Shown in pieces: positions 1 through 8,833 of a stretch of DNA of 64,000 nucleotides. A model generated the notes under the pieces. It was not told where the DNA came from. It ran no database searches and worked only from the letters and a program-made list of their open reading frames with translations. Position 1 is the first letter of the stretch. Every line of letters starts with the position of its first letter. The translations under genes were made by a program, and so were the position numbers. The DNA is from Lachnospiraceae bacterium (lineage in GTDB: Bacteria > Bacillota > Clostridia > Lachnospirales > Lachnospiraceae): the NCBI GenBank assembly GCA_017387565.1, contig JAFOEY010000032.1:62001-126000 (forward strand), read 5' to 3'.

Positions 1-1
1 T

Positions 2-418
2 GCCATCTGCTATATTTCGATTTTGCCGACGTATCGGTATTTAAACCGTTATCTGATTAAAGAAAAGACATCCCAGCGTTCGCTTGCCGCATTAAAGGGA
101 CTGGATGTCGTAAAGCAGTGGTTTGATTTTACCCAGAATCTGATTAGCGGACGCTTTGCGCTGATTTTGTTATCTTCGTTTGCAGGTTGGATTTTTGAAA
201 TATTTACCCTTGGCGTTTTGGCAAAAGCGATTTGGGTAACATTTGATATTCCGGCATTTGAAAACTATATCCGGTCAATTTTCGGACTGGGATCGAGTGA
301 TATGCTTTCCAGATATACCAATGAAAGTGTATTCCTGATGGCGGTATTTTTGGTGATAGCATTGATTATTACCATAATTGCTAATCTGGTGAGTTACTGT
401 AAAAAGAAAGAGAGTTAG
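2..418 (+). CDS. C-terminal part of a multi-spanning membrane protein (5' end outside window)
   Basis: The reading frame is open from the first bases, so the gene begins upstream; a TTG at 23 is probably internal. Two hydrophobic stretches are visible, one near FALILLSSFAGWIFEIFTLG and one near the end (VFLMAVFLVIALIITIIANL), followed by a short basic tail KKKES. The pattern resembles the last membrane segments of flippase-like or lysylphosphatidylglycerol-synthetase-type membrane domains, but this is only a resemblance. It stops 3 bases before the next gene, so the two are probably co-transcribed in the polysaccharide operon. Confidence 0.6.
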   Translation, partial: AICYISILPTYRYLNRYLIKEKTSQRSLAALKGLDVVKQWFDFTQNLISGRFALILLSSFAGWIFEIFTLGVLAKAIWVTFDIPAFENYIRSIFGLGSSDMLSRYTNESVFLMAVFLVIALIITIIANLVSYCKKKES

Positions 419-421
419 CCA

Positions 422-1864
422 ATGAAACAGATTTTTGTGATTTATGATGACAGTAAAATGCCCGGCAAAGAAATAAAAACAATTACCGGTGCCAAATCCT
501 ACGGCGAGACGATTTTTAAGCGTGTGACATTAAAAGACCGTATGGAAGCAGAAATCGTCAAAGAAAAACAGGTGCTTACCGTTTTTAATTATAAGGGTGA
601 AAAAGACAATGCTGCTTTGTTTGCGGCACTTCCGCTGGATAACAATACAACCATTGTGCATCTGTATTCTAATTTCGGATTAAAGGATACCAAGGCTTTT
701 TCCGTCCTTTTGAAAAAAGCGGAATTTATGAATGAATCCTATACCGCTTTTTGTGACAATAAGCCGGCCATGAGCTTTTTAGACGGAGCAGACAATTATA
801 AAAAGGCGTTTGATTCTTTGATTGCCGGGGAATATGAGGCAGAAAGAATTGAAAACGATGCATTTATGGATTTGTCAGTCAGAGCTAATTTCTTAACCTT
901 TATCACAGGCGGCTTTGATGCCCGTTTCTTTAATGCGCTGGCAGGTGATGAATATACCGTAACCAAGAGATCCACCAAAAAAGAAAAGATCAAGGCAGAG
1001 TATCAGTTTTATTATCTCCTTCCGGAAACGATGAAAATGTGGTTTGTCATGCCTTATGACTATAAAGAGGATGCGGATGGAGCTTCTTATACCATGGAAC
1101 GGTTTCATATGACGGATATCGCCATTCGTTTTGTCCATGGTGCAGTTGACGAAGAAGAATTGAAAGATATTCTGGATAAGCTGTTTTACTTTATTAACCT
1201 GCGTGCAACCAAAGAAGTTTCTCCTGACGTAGGAAAGGCTGTCGCCAAAGAACTCTATATTGATAAGCTGGCTGCCCGTATGGAAGAATTGAAAAAGTAT
1301 AAAGAATATGAGCAGTTTGATTCGATGATTAAAATGGGAACGTCTTATGACGGAATTGCAGATGTTGTTTCAAAATATGAAAAGCTGTATGAAAAATTAG
1401 CAGTGGCTAACAATCGTAGCTATGGCAAGCTGGCTGTAGGACATGGGGATCTTTGTTTTTCCAATATTCTTTACAGTAAAGAAGCAGAAATTCTCAAACT
1501 GATAGATCCCAAAGGGGCACTGATTCAAGAAGAACTGTATACGGACCCTTATTATGATCTGGCAAAGCTTTCCCATTCCATTTGTGGCTGTTATGACTTT
1601 TTTAACAGCGGTCTGTATGAAATCTCAATCAAAAGAGATTTGAAACTGGATCTGACGATTGATACGGATAATACAGTTTATAAGGAAATTTTCAAATCCT
1701 ATTTACAGGAGAATGGATACAATTATGCGCTGGTAAGGCTGTATGAGGCGAGCCTCTTTTTGTCCATGCTCCCCTATCATATGGATCAGCCCGGTAAGGT
1801 ATTCGGATTTTTATTAAATGCAATTAAAATATTAGATGAGGTGGAAACATGTACGAAGGATTGA
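422..1864 (+). CDS. APH/choline-kinase-fold phosphotransferase, probably for surface polymer synthesis
   Basis: A 480-aa soluble protein. The C-terminal part carries the aminoglycoside/choline-kinase signature: HGDLCFSNIL from residue 341 (catalytic Asp and metal-binding Asn) followed about 20 residues later by IDPKG, the equivalent of the metal-binding DFG. The N-terminal ~250 residues do not match a family I recognise. The gene ends inside the start of a HAD phosphatase gene (16-base overlap) and lies upstream of glf. That supports a role in phosphorylating a sugar or polyol for a surface polymer; the substrate is unknown. The frame has no signal peptide or membrane helix. Confidence 0.75.
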   Translation: MKQIFVIYDDSKMPGKEIKTITGAKSYGETIFKRVTLKDRMEAEIVKEKQVLTVFNYKGEKDNAALFAALPLDNNTTIVHLYSNFGLKDTKAFSVLLKKAEFMNESYTAFCDNKPAMSFLDGADNYKKAFDSLIAGEYEAERIENDAFMDLSVRANFLTFITGGFDARFFNALAGDEYTVTKRSTKKEKIKAEYQFYYLLPETMKMWFVMPYDYKEDADGASYTMERFHMTDIAIRFVHGAVDEEELKDILDKLFYFINLRATKEVSPDVGKAVAKELYIDKLAARMEELKKYKEYEQFDSMIKMGTSYDGIADVVSKYEKLYEKLAVANNRSYGKLAVGHGDLCFSNILYSKEAEILKLIDPKGALIQEELYTDPYYDLAKLSHSICGCYDFFNSGLYEISIKRDLKLDLTIDTDNTVYKEIFKSYLQENGYNYALVRLYEASLFLSMLPYHMDQPGKVFGFLLNAIKILDEVETCTKD

Positions 1865-2241
1865 CATTTTGCTTTGATATTGACGGCACTCTGTGCCCGA
1901 TTAAGAAAAAAGAAGAGGAATACATTGATCTGGTTCCTTTTCCGGAAATGCTTGCAAAACTGCGCGAATACAAAGAAGGTGGAGCTAAAATCGTGCTTTT
2001 TACCTCCCGCAATATGAACAGTTACAACGGAAATATTGGGTTAATCAATGCTAACACTGCAAAGGTTCTTTTACAGTGGCTTGATAAGTGGGATATTCCG
2101 TATGATGAAATTATCTATGGCAAACCCTGGCCCGGTCACCATGGCTTTTATGTAGATGACAGAACCATCCGACCGGATGAGTTTTTGAAATACAGTGTGG
2201 ATGAATTGGATGAAATCTGCAAAAAAAGTCGGTGTGAATAA
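1849..2241 (+). CDS. HAD-superfamily phosphatase, small cap-less type
   Basis: A 130-aa protein with HAD motif I FDIDGTLCPI (residues 8-17), motif II FTSR (about residue 51) and a late VDDRTIRPDEF motif carrying the metal-binding acidic residues. These small HAD enzymes are common in capsule clusters, where they dephosphorylate sugar phosphates or related intermediates. The start overlaps the end of the preceding kinase-like gene by 16 bases, which points to translational coupling. A kinase and phosphatase pair acting on the same nucleotide-activated precursor is a reasonable inference; the substrate cannot be read from the sequence. Confidence 0.8.
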   Translation: MYEGLTFCFDIDGTLCPIKKKEEEYIDLVPFPEMLAKLREYKEGGAKIVLFTSRNMNSYNGNIGLINANTAKVLLQWLDKWDIPYDEIIYGKPWPGHHGFYVDDRTIRPDEFLKYSVDELDEICKKSRCE

Positions 2242-2259
2242 GGTGGGAAAAAGGGAAAC

Positions 2260-3375
2260 ATGAAATACGATTATTTAGTAGTCGGTGCCGGCCTTTATGG
2301 TGCTGTGTTTGCACATGAGGCAAAACAAAAAGGAAAACGCGTATTGGTTATTGATAAGCGTCCACATATTGCAGGTAATGTTTATTCCCAAAAGGTAGAA
2401 GGAATCCATGTACATCAATATGGGGCTCATATTTTTCATACCAATAACCGAAAAGTATGGCAGTATATTACAAAGTTTGCAGAGTTTAACCGTTTCACGA
2501 ATTCTCCGGTAGCTAACTACAAAGGAGAATTGTATTCCCTGCCTTTTAATATGTATACCTTTAATAAAATGTGGGGAGTTACAACACCTGAAGAGGCAGC
2601 ACAAAAGATTGAAGAGCAGCGCAGGGAAGTTGTTGGTGAACCGAAAAATCTGGAGGAGCAGGCAATTTCTTTGGTTGGTCGTGATATTTACGAGAAACTG
2701 ATTAAAGGCTATACAGAAAAGCAATGGGGACGAGATTGTAAGGAACTGCCGGCATTTATTATCAAGCGGCTTCCGGTCCGGTTAACCTTTGATAACAATT
2801 ATTTTAATGCGTTATATCAGGGCATTCCGATTGGCGGATATACGAAGATGGTAGAGCATATGTTGGATGGCATTGAGGTTCGTCTGAATGAGGATTATCT
2901 GGACAAAAAAGATGAGTATGACACCATCGCAGAAAAAATCGTTTATACCGGTGCTATTGATGCTTATTTTGATTATCGTTTGGGAAATCTGGAGTACCGT
3001 TCGGTGCGTTTTGAAAATGAAATACTGGATATTCCAAACTATCAGGGAAATGCCGCTGTCAATTATACGGACAGGGAAACACCATGGACCAGAATTATTG
3101 AGCATAAATGGTTTGAATTTGGAAAAGATGATAATGGAAATGATTTGCCTAAGACTGTTATTTCCAGAGAGTACAGTTCGGAATGGAAACCGGGAGACGA
3201 ACCATATTATCCGGTGAATGATGAGAAAAACGGAGCTCTTTATAAAGCTTATAAAGAGTTAGCGAATCGAGAATCAAACGTGATTTTTGGCGGACGCCTT
3301 GGTGAATATAAATATTATGATATGGATGCTGTGATCGCAGCCGCATTGGATATGTGTGAGAAAGAGCTTTCATGA
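2260..3375 (+). CDS. glf: UDP-galactopyranose mutase
   Basis: A 371-aa flavoprotein converting UDP-galactopyranose to UDP-galactofuranose, the donor for galactofuranose in surface glycans. The N-terminus shows the FAD-binding VVGAGLYGA motif (residues 6-14) and the typical IDKRPHIAGNVYS and YGAHIFHT segments. The C-terminal part contains YPVNDEKN and the GGRLGEYKYYDMD segment typical of the family. Length matches bacterial Glf. A purine-rich site (AGGTGGGAAAAAGGG) precedes the ATG. The stop overlaps the cotH-like start by 4 bases (ATGA). It implies that galactofuranose is part of the polymer made by this region. Confidence 0.93.
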   Translation: MKYDYLVVGAGLYGAVFAHEAKQKGKRVLVIDKRPHIAGNVYSQKVEGIHVHQYGAHIFHTNNRKVWQYITKFAEFNRFTNSPVANYKGELYSLPFNMYTFNKMWGVTTPEEAAQKIEEQRREVVGEPKNLEEQAISLVGRDIYEKLIKGYTEKQWGRDCKELPAFIIKRLPVRLTFDNNYFNALYQGIPIGGYTKMVEHMLDGIEVRLNEDYLDKKDEYDTIAEKIVYTGAIDAYFDYRLGNLEYRSVRFENEILDIPNYQGNAAVNYTDRETPWTRIIEHKWFEFGKDDNGNDLPKTVISREYSSEWKPGDEPYYPVNDEKNGALYKAYKELANRESNVIFGGRLGEYKYYDMDAVIAAALDMCEKELS

Positions 3376-5165
3376 AAAAGAAAATCGTGTTGCTTGCTGC
3401 CATTATTTTGTTTGTGATTTCCGTAGTGGTTTGCATTGCTTTGGATGATGCAAAAGATACCGGAGTTCATGTGGCAGATGATAAAAAAATAGAACAGATA
3501 AAGGCTAAATCTGAACTGTCAGATATGGCCTTTTTGTTGTGTTATGAAGATGAAGAACTGCCCTATGATGCTGCAAGTCATACTTTTTATCTGCCTCTTG
3601 ATATGGAAGAGAGTGAGTGGGAAGAAGGAAAGCTTTCGGGATATTTTGTAGAGAATTCCACGATTGATAAAACAGAAACAACAAATGGTTCAGCTTCTAT
3701 CGATGGAAATAATGATAGCGGCAATGGGGACAGTAATAATGGCAATGATAACAGTAATAATGGTGATAGCTATGTTGTCAGTAATAGTGAAAAAAATAGT
3801 AGCAACGATAACAGTAAAATAATAAAATCAAAATTACTATTTGCCCAGGACTATACCACTACCGACAAACAATCAGCCATTGCTAACGGACAGCCTTTTC
3901 CTTTCTTGGCATTGGGAAAGGATGGATATGGAGAATATAAGCTGGTATTTACCGGTTTGCCAATGATAACTTTTCATGGAACTGAATACACAGCGGATGA
4001 CGGAAGTCAGATGTTTGCTTTTACTGTTTATGATACAGATCATGATGGCGATTGGGTAACAACCTGCTATACCAAATCAAGACTTCGGGGAAACACCAGT
4101 CTGACTTTTGAAAAGAAGAGTTTACGGCTTTACTTAAAAGAGATAAAAGATGATGGAACATTTGAAAAATGCAACAAAAATCTTCTTGGTCTGCGTGATG
4201 ATGACGATTGGATTTTAAATGCATTGTATGCAGATAATACCAGAATTCGTGACCAGCTTTGTGTAGATCTATGGAATGAGGTTGGAGCAAAAGATCAGTT
4301 ATATGGATATAATTACGGAACCGCTTCTGCCATGGTTGAAGTATTTATCAATGATGGCTATCAGGGGATTTACGATCTGATGGTCCCGATTGATGCAAAG
4401 CAGTTGGGATTGAGACCGGTGTCTGAGCAGTTGACTCAAAATACAGATGTCGTGGAAAGAATATATAAAAAGAAGTACAGTCGGGAGTGGTTAAGTTCTG
4501 ATTTTGTAGGTGAATTACCGGATCCTAATTCGCCGGATTATCGAGGCGGCTTTTATTTAAAGGGTGATACGATTTTACAAAATGAACAGGAATGGAAACC
4601 TTTATATCGGATAGCGGAAGCTCTTGGTTCGGATGAGAAAACTTTTGCGTCTGAAATAACGCAATATAACGAACAACAGAATTTGATTGATAACTGGCTG
4701 TTTTATCAGGCAATTGCCGGTTTTGATAATGAAAATAAAAACTATTATTATGTGGTGCGCAACCGCGGCGGAAAAGAATACGGATATTTTATTCCGTGGG
4801 ATATGAACATTTCTTTTGGTATGGTTTATGCCGATAACGTTTATTTTTCAGAAGAACTTGCATCAATTGTAACCGAACCTGTCACATGGCAGCCCGCGCA
4901 ACGGATGATTGAGTTAGATGTAGATAATTCCAAAGAACTGCTGCAGACCACATGGAATAAATGGCGGAAGGGCGTTTTTTCTGATGAGGCCATTACAGAA
5001 CGTATACAGGAATTGGAACATAAAGTTAAAGATTCCGGTGCATTTAAAAGAGAAGATGCCCGATATCCTAACGGAAACCAGAAAGAAGATTTTTCCTATA
5101 TCTATGATTTTGCCGTTAAACGACTGGCGTATGTGGATGGATATGTAGAAGAACTGTGTAGGTAA
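3372..5165 (+). CDS. CotH-family (spore-coat kinase-like) membrane-anchored or secreted protein
   Basis: A 597-aa protein with an N-terminal signal or anchor (residues 4-24), then an Asn/Ser/Gly-rich low-complexity linker at about residues 110-155, then the CotH kinase-like fold: LRGNTSLTFEKKSLRLYL, LLGLRDDDDWILNALYAD, and the late IPWDMNISFGMVY carrying the metal-binding Asp. CotH proteins are atypical kinases first described in Bacillus spore coats. The gene overlaps glf by 4 bases, and VTC and DUF4956 genes lie just downstream, a set that often travels together. The substrate here is probably an extracytoplasmic protein or polymer, which is inference. Confidence 0.85.
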   Translation: MKKKIVLLAAIILFVISVVVCIALDDAKDTGVHVADDKKIEQIKAKSELSDMAFLLCYEDEELPYDAASHTFYLPLDMEESEWEEGKLSGYFVENSTIDKTETTNGSASIDGNNDSGNGDSNNGNDNSNNGDSYVVSNSEKNSSNDNSKIIKSKLLFAQDYTTTDKQSAIANGQPFPFLALGKDGYGEYKLVFTGLPMITFHGTEYTADDGSQMFAFTVYDTDHDGDWVTTCYTKSRLRGNTSLTFEKKSLRLYLKEIKDDGTFEKCNKNLLGLRDDDDWILNALYADNTRIRDQLCVDLWNEVGAKDQLYGYNYGTASAMVEVFINDGYQGIYDLMVPIDAKQLGLRPVSEQLTQNTDVVERIYKKKYSREWLSSDFVGELPDPNSPDYRGGFYLKGDTILQNEQEWKPLYRIAEALGSDEKTFASEITQYNEQQNLIDNWLFYQAIAGFDNENKNYYYVVRNRGGKEYGYFIPWDMNISFGMVYADNVYFSEELASIVTEPVTWQPAQRMIELDVDNSKELLQTTWNKWRKGVFSDEAITERIQELEHKVKDSGAFKREDARYPNGNQKEDFSYIYDFAVKRLAYVDGYVEELCR

Positions 5166-5245
5166 GTTTTACGGATAAAATAATAGACGAAGAAGTTACG
5201 GATATGAAGAAAATGAAGCTAAGCGAAAAGTAGACAGTATTGGTA
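5166..5245 (+). pseudogene. Internally deleted relic of a Rpn-like PD-(D/E)XK gene
   Basis: The 80 bases directly after the cotH-like stop codon match two separated pieces of the intact gene at 5500-6414. Bases 5167-5196 correspond to about 6139-6168, and 5196-5245 to about 6364-6413, so about 195 bases are missing at a clean junction (GAAGAAGT / TACGG). A further single-base loss near the end disrupts the frame. No start or complete domain survives. It records an earlier duplicate, or a replaced copy, of the neighbouring gene. Confidence 0.85.
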
Positions 5246-5499
5246 GTGAAACGAAATAACGATTATTGTTGAACTATGGAGAAACTTGTGCTATGTTAAT
5301 AACTATAAAGCATAAGTTTCTTTTTTATCTGTATTTTTACAGATATATCTTTATCATTCTGATATCTCGGGCTGTTGCCCATCGAAACATTTCGTGCTTT
5401 AAATTCACAATTATCATGAATATGGCAGGAAGTTTCGAATGAGAGAAAATGATTCATCCAAGACAATTTGCTTCCTGCTCGAATTAGGAGGTCGATTGA
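5246..5499 (+). other. Structured leader region before the PD-(D/E)XK gene
   Basis: This stretch has no gene. After a terminator (listed separately) it holds a short TCTG/CAGA hairpin (5329-5343), a GGGC-TGTT-GCCC hairpin (about 5369-5380), a small CGAAA/TTTCG hairpin, and an 8-bp inverted repeat GCAGGAAG (5425-5432) / CTTCCTGC (5471-5478). The last arm sits just before the ribosome binding site AGGAGG (5487-5492). No confident promoter is visible. The row of hairpins may be a regulatory leader or the end of a mobile unit. Confidence 0.45.
5281..5326 (+). terminator. Intrinsic terminator after the cotH-like gene
   Basis: Inverted repeat GAAACTTGTGCT (5281-5292) / AGCATAAGTTTC (5309-5320), fully paired with one G-U, followed by TTTTTT. 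It closes the glf-cotH transcript and its relic tail. Confidence 0.75.
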
Positions 5500-6414
5500 A
5501 TGGATGAAAAAGAAGTAAAGGTCGCATATCAAAATAAGGATATCGTTTCCAAGATCTTTGGTGAAGCAATGAAAGAAAAATCCTTAAAAGCATATGGGCT
5601 GAATGTACCAAAGGTTGTTGATGTACTTCCGACAAATCTTCCGGCGTTAGAACTTAATGAGTTGCGGATTGATAACATTTTTGTGTTGGAGGACGGGAGT
5701 TATGCCATCATTGATTATGAGAGTAAGTACCGATACCGAAATAAGGTCAAATATCTTAGTTATGTGTTACGGATATTGCGACGACTAATGAAGGATAAGA
5801 TCGATTTACGAAAAGTAAAAATCCGCATCATCATTATATACACGGCAGATGTAAAAAGAGGAAAAACGGAACCGGTATTTCAGGCTGGCGCAATTCAACT
5901 GATAACAGAAGAAGCTTTTTTGATTGAAATTGATGGAGAAAAAGAATATCAAAGACTGCTCAATAAAATAGAGCAAAATCAATTGCTTGATGAAGAAGAT
6001 ATGATGAAAATGATCATTCTTCCCCTTGCATTTCAAGGAATAGAAAAGCAACGAGAAATTGCAAAAAAAGTGGTAGATTTAATAAAACATATCAAAGAAA
6101 TGCAAATGCAGAGATTCTTATTTGCAGGAGTTTTAAGCTTTACGGATAAAGTAATAGACGAAGAAGTAGCAGAAGAGATCAGGAGGCGATTAGAAATGAC
6201 AAAAGTTGGAAGAATAATTTACGAAGAAAAAATTGCATATGGTAAAGAAGTTGAGGAACGTGTAACTACATCACAAATTGAAAAGGCTGTTTCCGGGGTG
6301 GTTTCATACTGGAAAACAAAAACAGGCTCCATGCTTGATGCGGTCGAACTGGTAATGGCAATATACGGTTATGAAGAAAATGAAGCCAAACGAAAAGTAG
6401 AACAGTATTGGTAA
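5500..6414 (+). CDS. Rpn/PD-(D/E)XK nuclease-family transposase-like protein
   Basis: A 304-aa protein of the Rpn (recombination-promoting nuclease, YhgA-like) type. The N-terminal nuclease core shows D58 in LRIDNIF, then E74-x-K76 in IIDYESKYR, the PD-(D/E)XK active-site pattern. The C-terminus has the helical tail typical of Clostridia members, ending YGYEENEAKRKVEQYW. RpnA of E. coli is a DNA endonuclease that stimulates RecA-independent recombination. A good AGGAGG site precedes the ATG. Two relics of the same family (5166-5245 and 56273-56398) show that it has been copied and lost around this chromosome. Confidence 0.8.
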   Translation: MDEKEVKVAYQNKDIVSKIFGEAMKEKSLKAYGLNVPKVVDVLPTNLPALELNELRIDNIFVLEDGSYAIIDYESKYRYRNKVKYLSYVLRILRRLMKDKIDLRKVKIRIIIIYTADVKRGKTEPVFQAGAIQLITEEAFLIEIDGEKEYQRLLNKIEQNQLLDEEDMMKMIILPLAFQGIEKQREIAKKVVDLIKHIKEMQMQRFLFAGVLSFTDKVIDEEVAEEIRRRLEMTKVGRIIYEEKIAYGKEVEERVTTSQIEKAVSGVVSYWKTKTGSMLDAVELVMAIYGYEENEAKRKVEQYW

Positions 6415-6468
6415 GTTGAAATAATACTGGTTAGATATTGGTGAGTTGAAACAGTATTGGCAAGTAGA
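6395..6468 (+). repeat. Degenerate tandem repeat of the PD-(D/E)XK gene's last codons
   Basis: The motif ACAGTATTGGTAAGTTGAAA, which spans the stop codon, recurs imperfectly two or three times (ATACTGGTTAGAT, TATTGGTGAGTTGAAACAG, TATTGGCAAG). This looks like slippage or repeated end-capture at the 3' end of the gene. Confidence 0.55.
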
Positions 6469-6497
6469 TTGTGGTAAATAGTTGGATGTGATATAAT
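6469..6497 (+). promoter_or_regulatory. Promoter of the VTC-DUF4956-nucleotidyltransferase operon
   Basis: A -35 TTGTGG (6469-6474), 17-base spacer and perfect -10 TATAAT (6492-6497) preceded by TGA (extended -10). It lies 35 bases before the VTC start. Confidence 0.7.
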
Positions 6498-6531
6498 AAA
6501 ACGGATTTGTACATGATTTCGGAGAAACAAT

Positions 6532-7290
6532 ATGGATTTTCGACATGAATATAAATATATCATTTCGACACAACAGGCGTTGATTTTAAAGAACCGTATA
6601 GCAACGATTATGTCCCGGGATGCACATGCCGGACAGTCGGGAGCGTATGAAATCCGCAGTATTTATTTTGATGATATTAATGATAGTTGTTATTATCAAA
6701 ATGAAGCAGGAACCGATCCCAGATCCAAATATCGCATCCGGATATACAATGGTTCCAAAGATCAAATTGTGTTGGAAAAGAAAATAAAACAAAATGGTAT
6801 GACGAAAAAGCTGCATCAGGACTTAACCATGGCTCAATTTGAAATGCTTACCGGAATGTCAGTTGATGAGAATGCTGAGAACGTTGAGAGCATTGAGAGC
6901 ATGGAACCGGACTTATGTCATATCGGACATCAACTATGGAATTTTGATGAAATCTATGAGGAGCCTTCACTCATTCAGGAGCTTCTGATATTAAAACAAA
7001 CCAGATTAATGCAGCCCAAGGTGATTGTATCCTATGAACGGACTCCTTTTGTGGAAAACAATGGAAATGTACGGGTGACGTTTGATGATGGCATTTGCTC
7101 ATCAGCGGATTTTGGGGCATTTTTTCATACAGACCTCCATGCACGGAAGATTTTGCCGCAGGGACAGACCCTGATGGAGGTCAAGTTTGATGAATTTCTG
7201 CCGGCCTATATCAAAGAAGTGCTTGAAAATGGACATATGCAGCAGACAACTTTTTCAAAATATTATTTATGCAGGAGATATCATTTATGA
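6532..7290 (+). CDS. VTC-domain protein (polyphosphate polymerase-like)
   Basis: A 252-aa cytoplasmic protein of the VTC/CYTH-like tunnel fold. The sequence shows HEYKYII near the start, YRIRIYNGS, the basic strand LEKKIKQNG, a central SYERTPFV strand and LMEVKFDEFLP near the end. These are the alternating basic and acidic strands that line the polyphosphate tunnel. In yeast, Vtc4 makes polyphosphate from ATP; bacterial single-domain VTC proteins are less well studied. GGAG lies 7 bases before the ATG. It is coupled to the DUF4956 gene by an ATGA overlap and sits near CotH, a recurrent arrangement. Confidence 0.85.
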   Translation: MDFRHEYKYIISTQQALILKNRIATIMSRDAHAGQSGAYEIRSIYFDDINDSCYYQNEAGTDPRSKYRIRIYNGSKDQIVLEKKIKQNGMTKKLHQDLTMAQFEMLTGMSVDENAENVESIESMEPDLCHIGHQLWNFDEIYEEPSLIQELLILKQTRLMQPKVIVSYERTPFVENNGNVRVTFDDGICSSADFGAFFHTDLHARKILPQGQTLMEVKFDEFLPAYIKEVLENGHMQQTTFSKYYLCRRYHL

Positions 7291-7964
7291 ACACCTTCTC
7301 AAATATCTTTAAAAAGTCCTTTTTGGAAGGATTTAGTGCCGGTGATATTACCACCGGAAAAATTGTGGTCACATTGCTTGTGACGGTGATTCTGGCGATT
7401 TATATTTTTGTTGTTTATTATGTGCACAGCAAAAAGACATTTTATAATAAAAGCTTTAATGTTTCACTGGCACTGATTGCGATTATTACTGCGGCAATCA
7501 TTCTGGCAATGCAGTCAAATCTTGTGATTTCATTAGGTATGGTGGGTGCGTTGTCCATTGTCCGTTTCCGTACGGCAATTAAGGAACCTATGGATCTGAT
7601 GTTTTTGTTCTGGTCAATTAGTGTGGGAATTATTTGTGGCGCCAACTTGTATGTGATTGCCATTCTTGCAAGTCTTGTGATTACCATAGGCTTACTTGCA
7701 CTGGAGCTGACGCCTGTCGGTATGGCAGCATCCCTTTTAGTTGTAAGTGCAAAAGATGCATCTGCAGAAAAAGATATTTTGGATATTGTTTTACAGGATA
7801 ATAAAGTATGCAAAGTAAAATCCCGCAATTTATCAGAAAAAGGTCTCAGTCTGATTGTGGAATGCAAACCCAAGGATGGAGCGAAAGTCATCAAAGAAGT
7901 ACATGCAATCGAGGGTGTTTACGGCGTTTCTTTAATGGCGCATGAAGGGGAGGTAACCGTATGA
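7287..7964 (+). CDS. DUF4956 membrane protein
   Basis: About 225 aa. An ATG at 7269 is possible, but CAGGAG lies just before ATG 7287, which overlaps the VTC stop as ATGA, so 7287 is chosen. There are four hydrophobic segments in the first ~150 residues and a conserved-looking loop LVISLGMVGALSIVRFRTAIKEP, followed by a soluble C-terminal ferredoxin-like region. DUF4956 proteins commonly accompany VTC-domain proteins, so a joint function at the membrane is likely, though the biochemical role is unknown. It overlaps the next gene by 4 bases. Confidence 0.85.
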   Translation: MNTFSNIFKKSFLEGFSAGDITTGKIVVTLLVTVILAIYIFVVYYVHSKKTFYNKSFNVSLALIAIITAAIILAMQSNLVISLGMVGALSIVRFRTAIKEPMDLMFLFWSISVGIICGANLYVIAILASLVITIGLLALELTPVGMAASLLVVSAKDASAEKDILDIVLQDNKVCKVKSRNLSEKGLSLIVECKPKDGAKVIKEVHAIEGVYGVSLMAHEGEVTV

Positions 7965-8689
7965 CAATTGTAATTACTATGGCGGGGCTTGGCTCCAGAT
8001 TTCGAAAAGCAGGATACAATGTGCCTAAATACATGATTGAAGCACATGGAAAAACTTTATTTGAGTGGTCCATGGAGAGCTTGGAAGGATTTGATTTAAA
8101 AAGCAATACCTGTATCTTTATTGTGCGTAAAGAAGATGATGCAAGTGGATTTATTACAACAACCTGTGAAAAACTTGGCATTACGGATGTGAGAGTAGTT
8201 GAGCTGGATTATCTGACGGATGGACAGGCTACTACCGCCATGCTTGCGGCAAAAGAGTGGGACAAAGACGATTCTTTGATGATTTATAATATTGATACTT
8301 ATGTGGAGGCCGGACAAATGCGCATGAATCAGATTGTAGGCGATGGTTTCATTCCCTGCTTTCATGCAGATGGCGACCATTGGAGCTTTGCAAGACTGGA
8401 TGAGAGTGGCAAGGTTGTGGAAGTGAGGGAAAAGACCCGCATTTCCGATAATTGCACGCTGGGTGCATATTATTTTAAGACATGCGGATTATATGAACAA
8501 CTCTACAATGAGTATTATACTTCGGATGAGAAATTGGAGAAAGGCGAAAAATATGTAGCCCCTTTGTATAATTACCTGATTAGCAAAGGCGGAGATGTCA
8601 GAATTTCCATCGTGGATTATGACAAGGTACATGTACTTGGTACGCCCGAAGAACTGGATTATTTTAAGGAACATTATGTTCCCAATTAA
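7961..8689 (+). CDS. Sugar nucleotidyltransferase-like protein (NTP_transferase fold)
   Basis: A 242-aa protein with the nucleotide-binding loop MAGLGSRFRKAGYNVPKYM at residues 8-26 (G-x-G-x-R and the PK lysine), the metal-site region NIDTYVEAG near residue 110, and the late KVHVLGTPEELDYF typical of the fold. Such enzymes activate sugar- or polyol-phosphates with NTP. It is the third gene of an operon with overlapping starts. Together with the kinase- and phosphatase-like genes at the start of the window it could make an activated precursor; the sugar cannot be named. Confidence 0.8.
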   Translation: MTIVITMAGLGSRFRKAGYNVPKYMIEAHGKTLFEWSMESLEGFDLKSNTCIFIVRKEDDASGFITTTCEKLGITDVRVVELDYLTDGQATTAMLAAKEWDKDDSLMIYNIDTYVEAGQMRMNQIVGDGFIPCFHADGDHWSFARLDESGKVVEVREKTRISDNCTLGAYYFKTCGLYEQLYNEYYTSDEKLEKGEKYVAPLYNYLISKGGDVRISIVDYDKVHVLGTPEELDYFKEHYVPN

Positions 8690-8742
8690 GATTCTATGAG
8701 TAAATGATTGTTTAATTCGCTCTTTGTATAATTAAGTGGAAA

Positions 8743-8833
8743 ATTGCATTGTAGTTTTGAACATTTAGTACTTGAATTGTAAGTTCGGACCATTGCACTG
8801 TAGTTTTTGAGTTTTTGTATTGTAAGTTCGTGC
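8743..8833 (+). repeat. Imperfect ~45-base tandem duplication upstream of the membrane/GT2 fusion gene
   Basis: The unit starting ATTGCATTGTAGTTTTGA and ending ATTGTAAGTTCG occurs at 8743-8791 and again at 8792-8833, with a shortened middle. It fills most of the gap between operons. No strong promoter was identified inside it. Confidence 0.65.
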
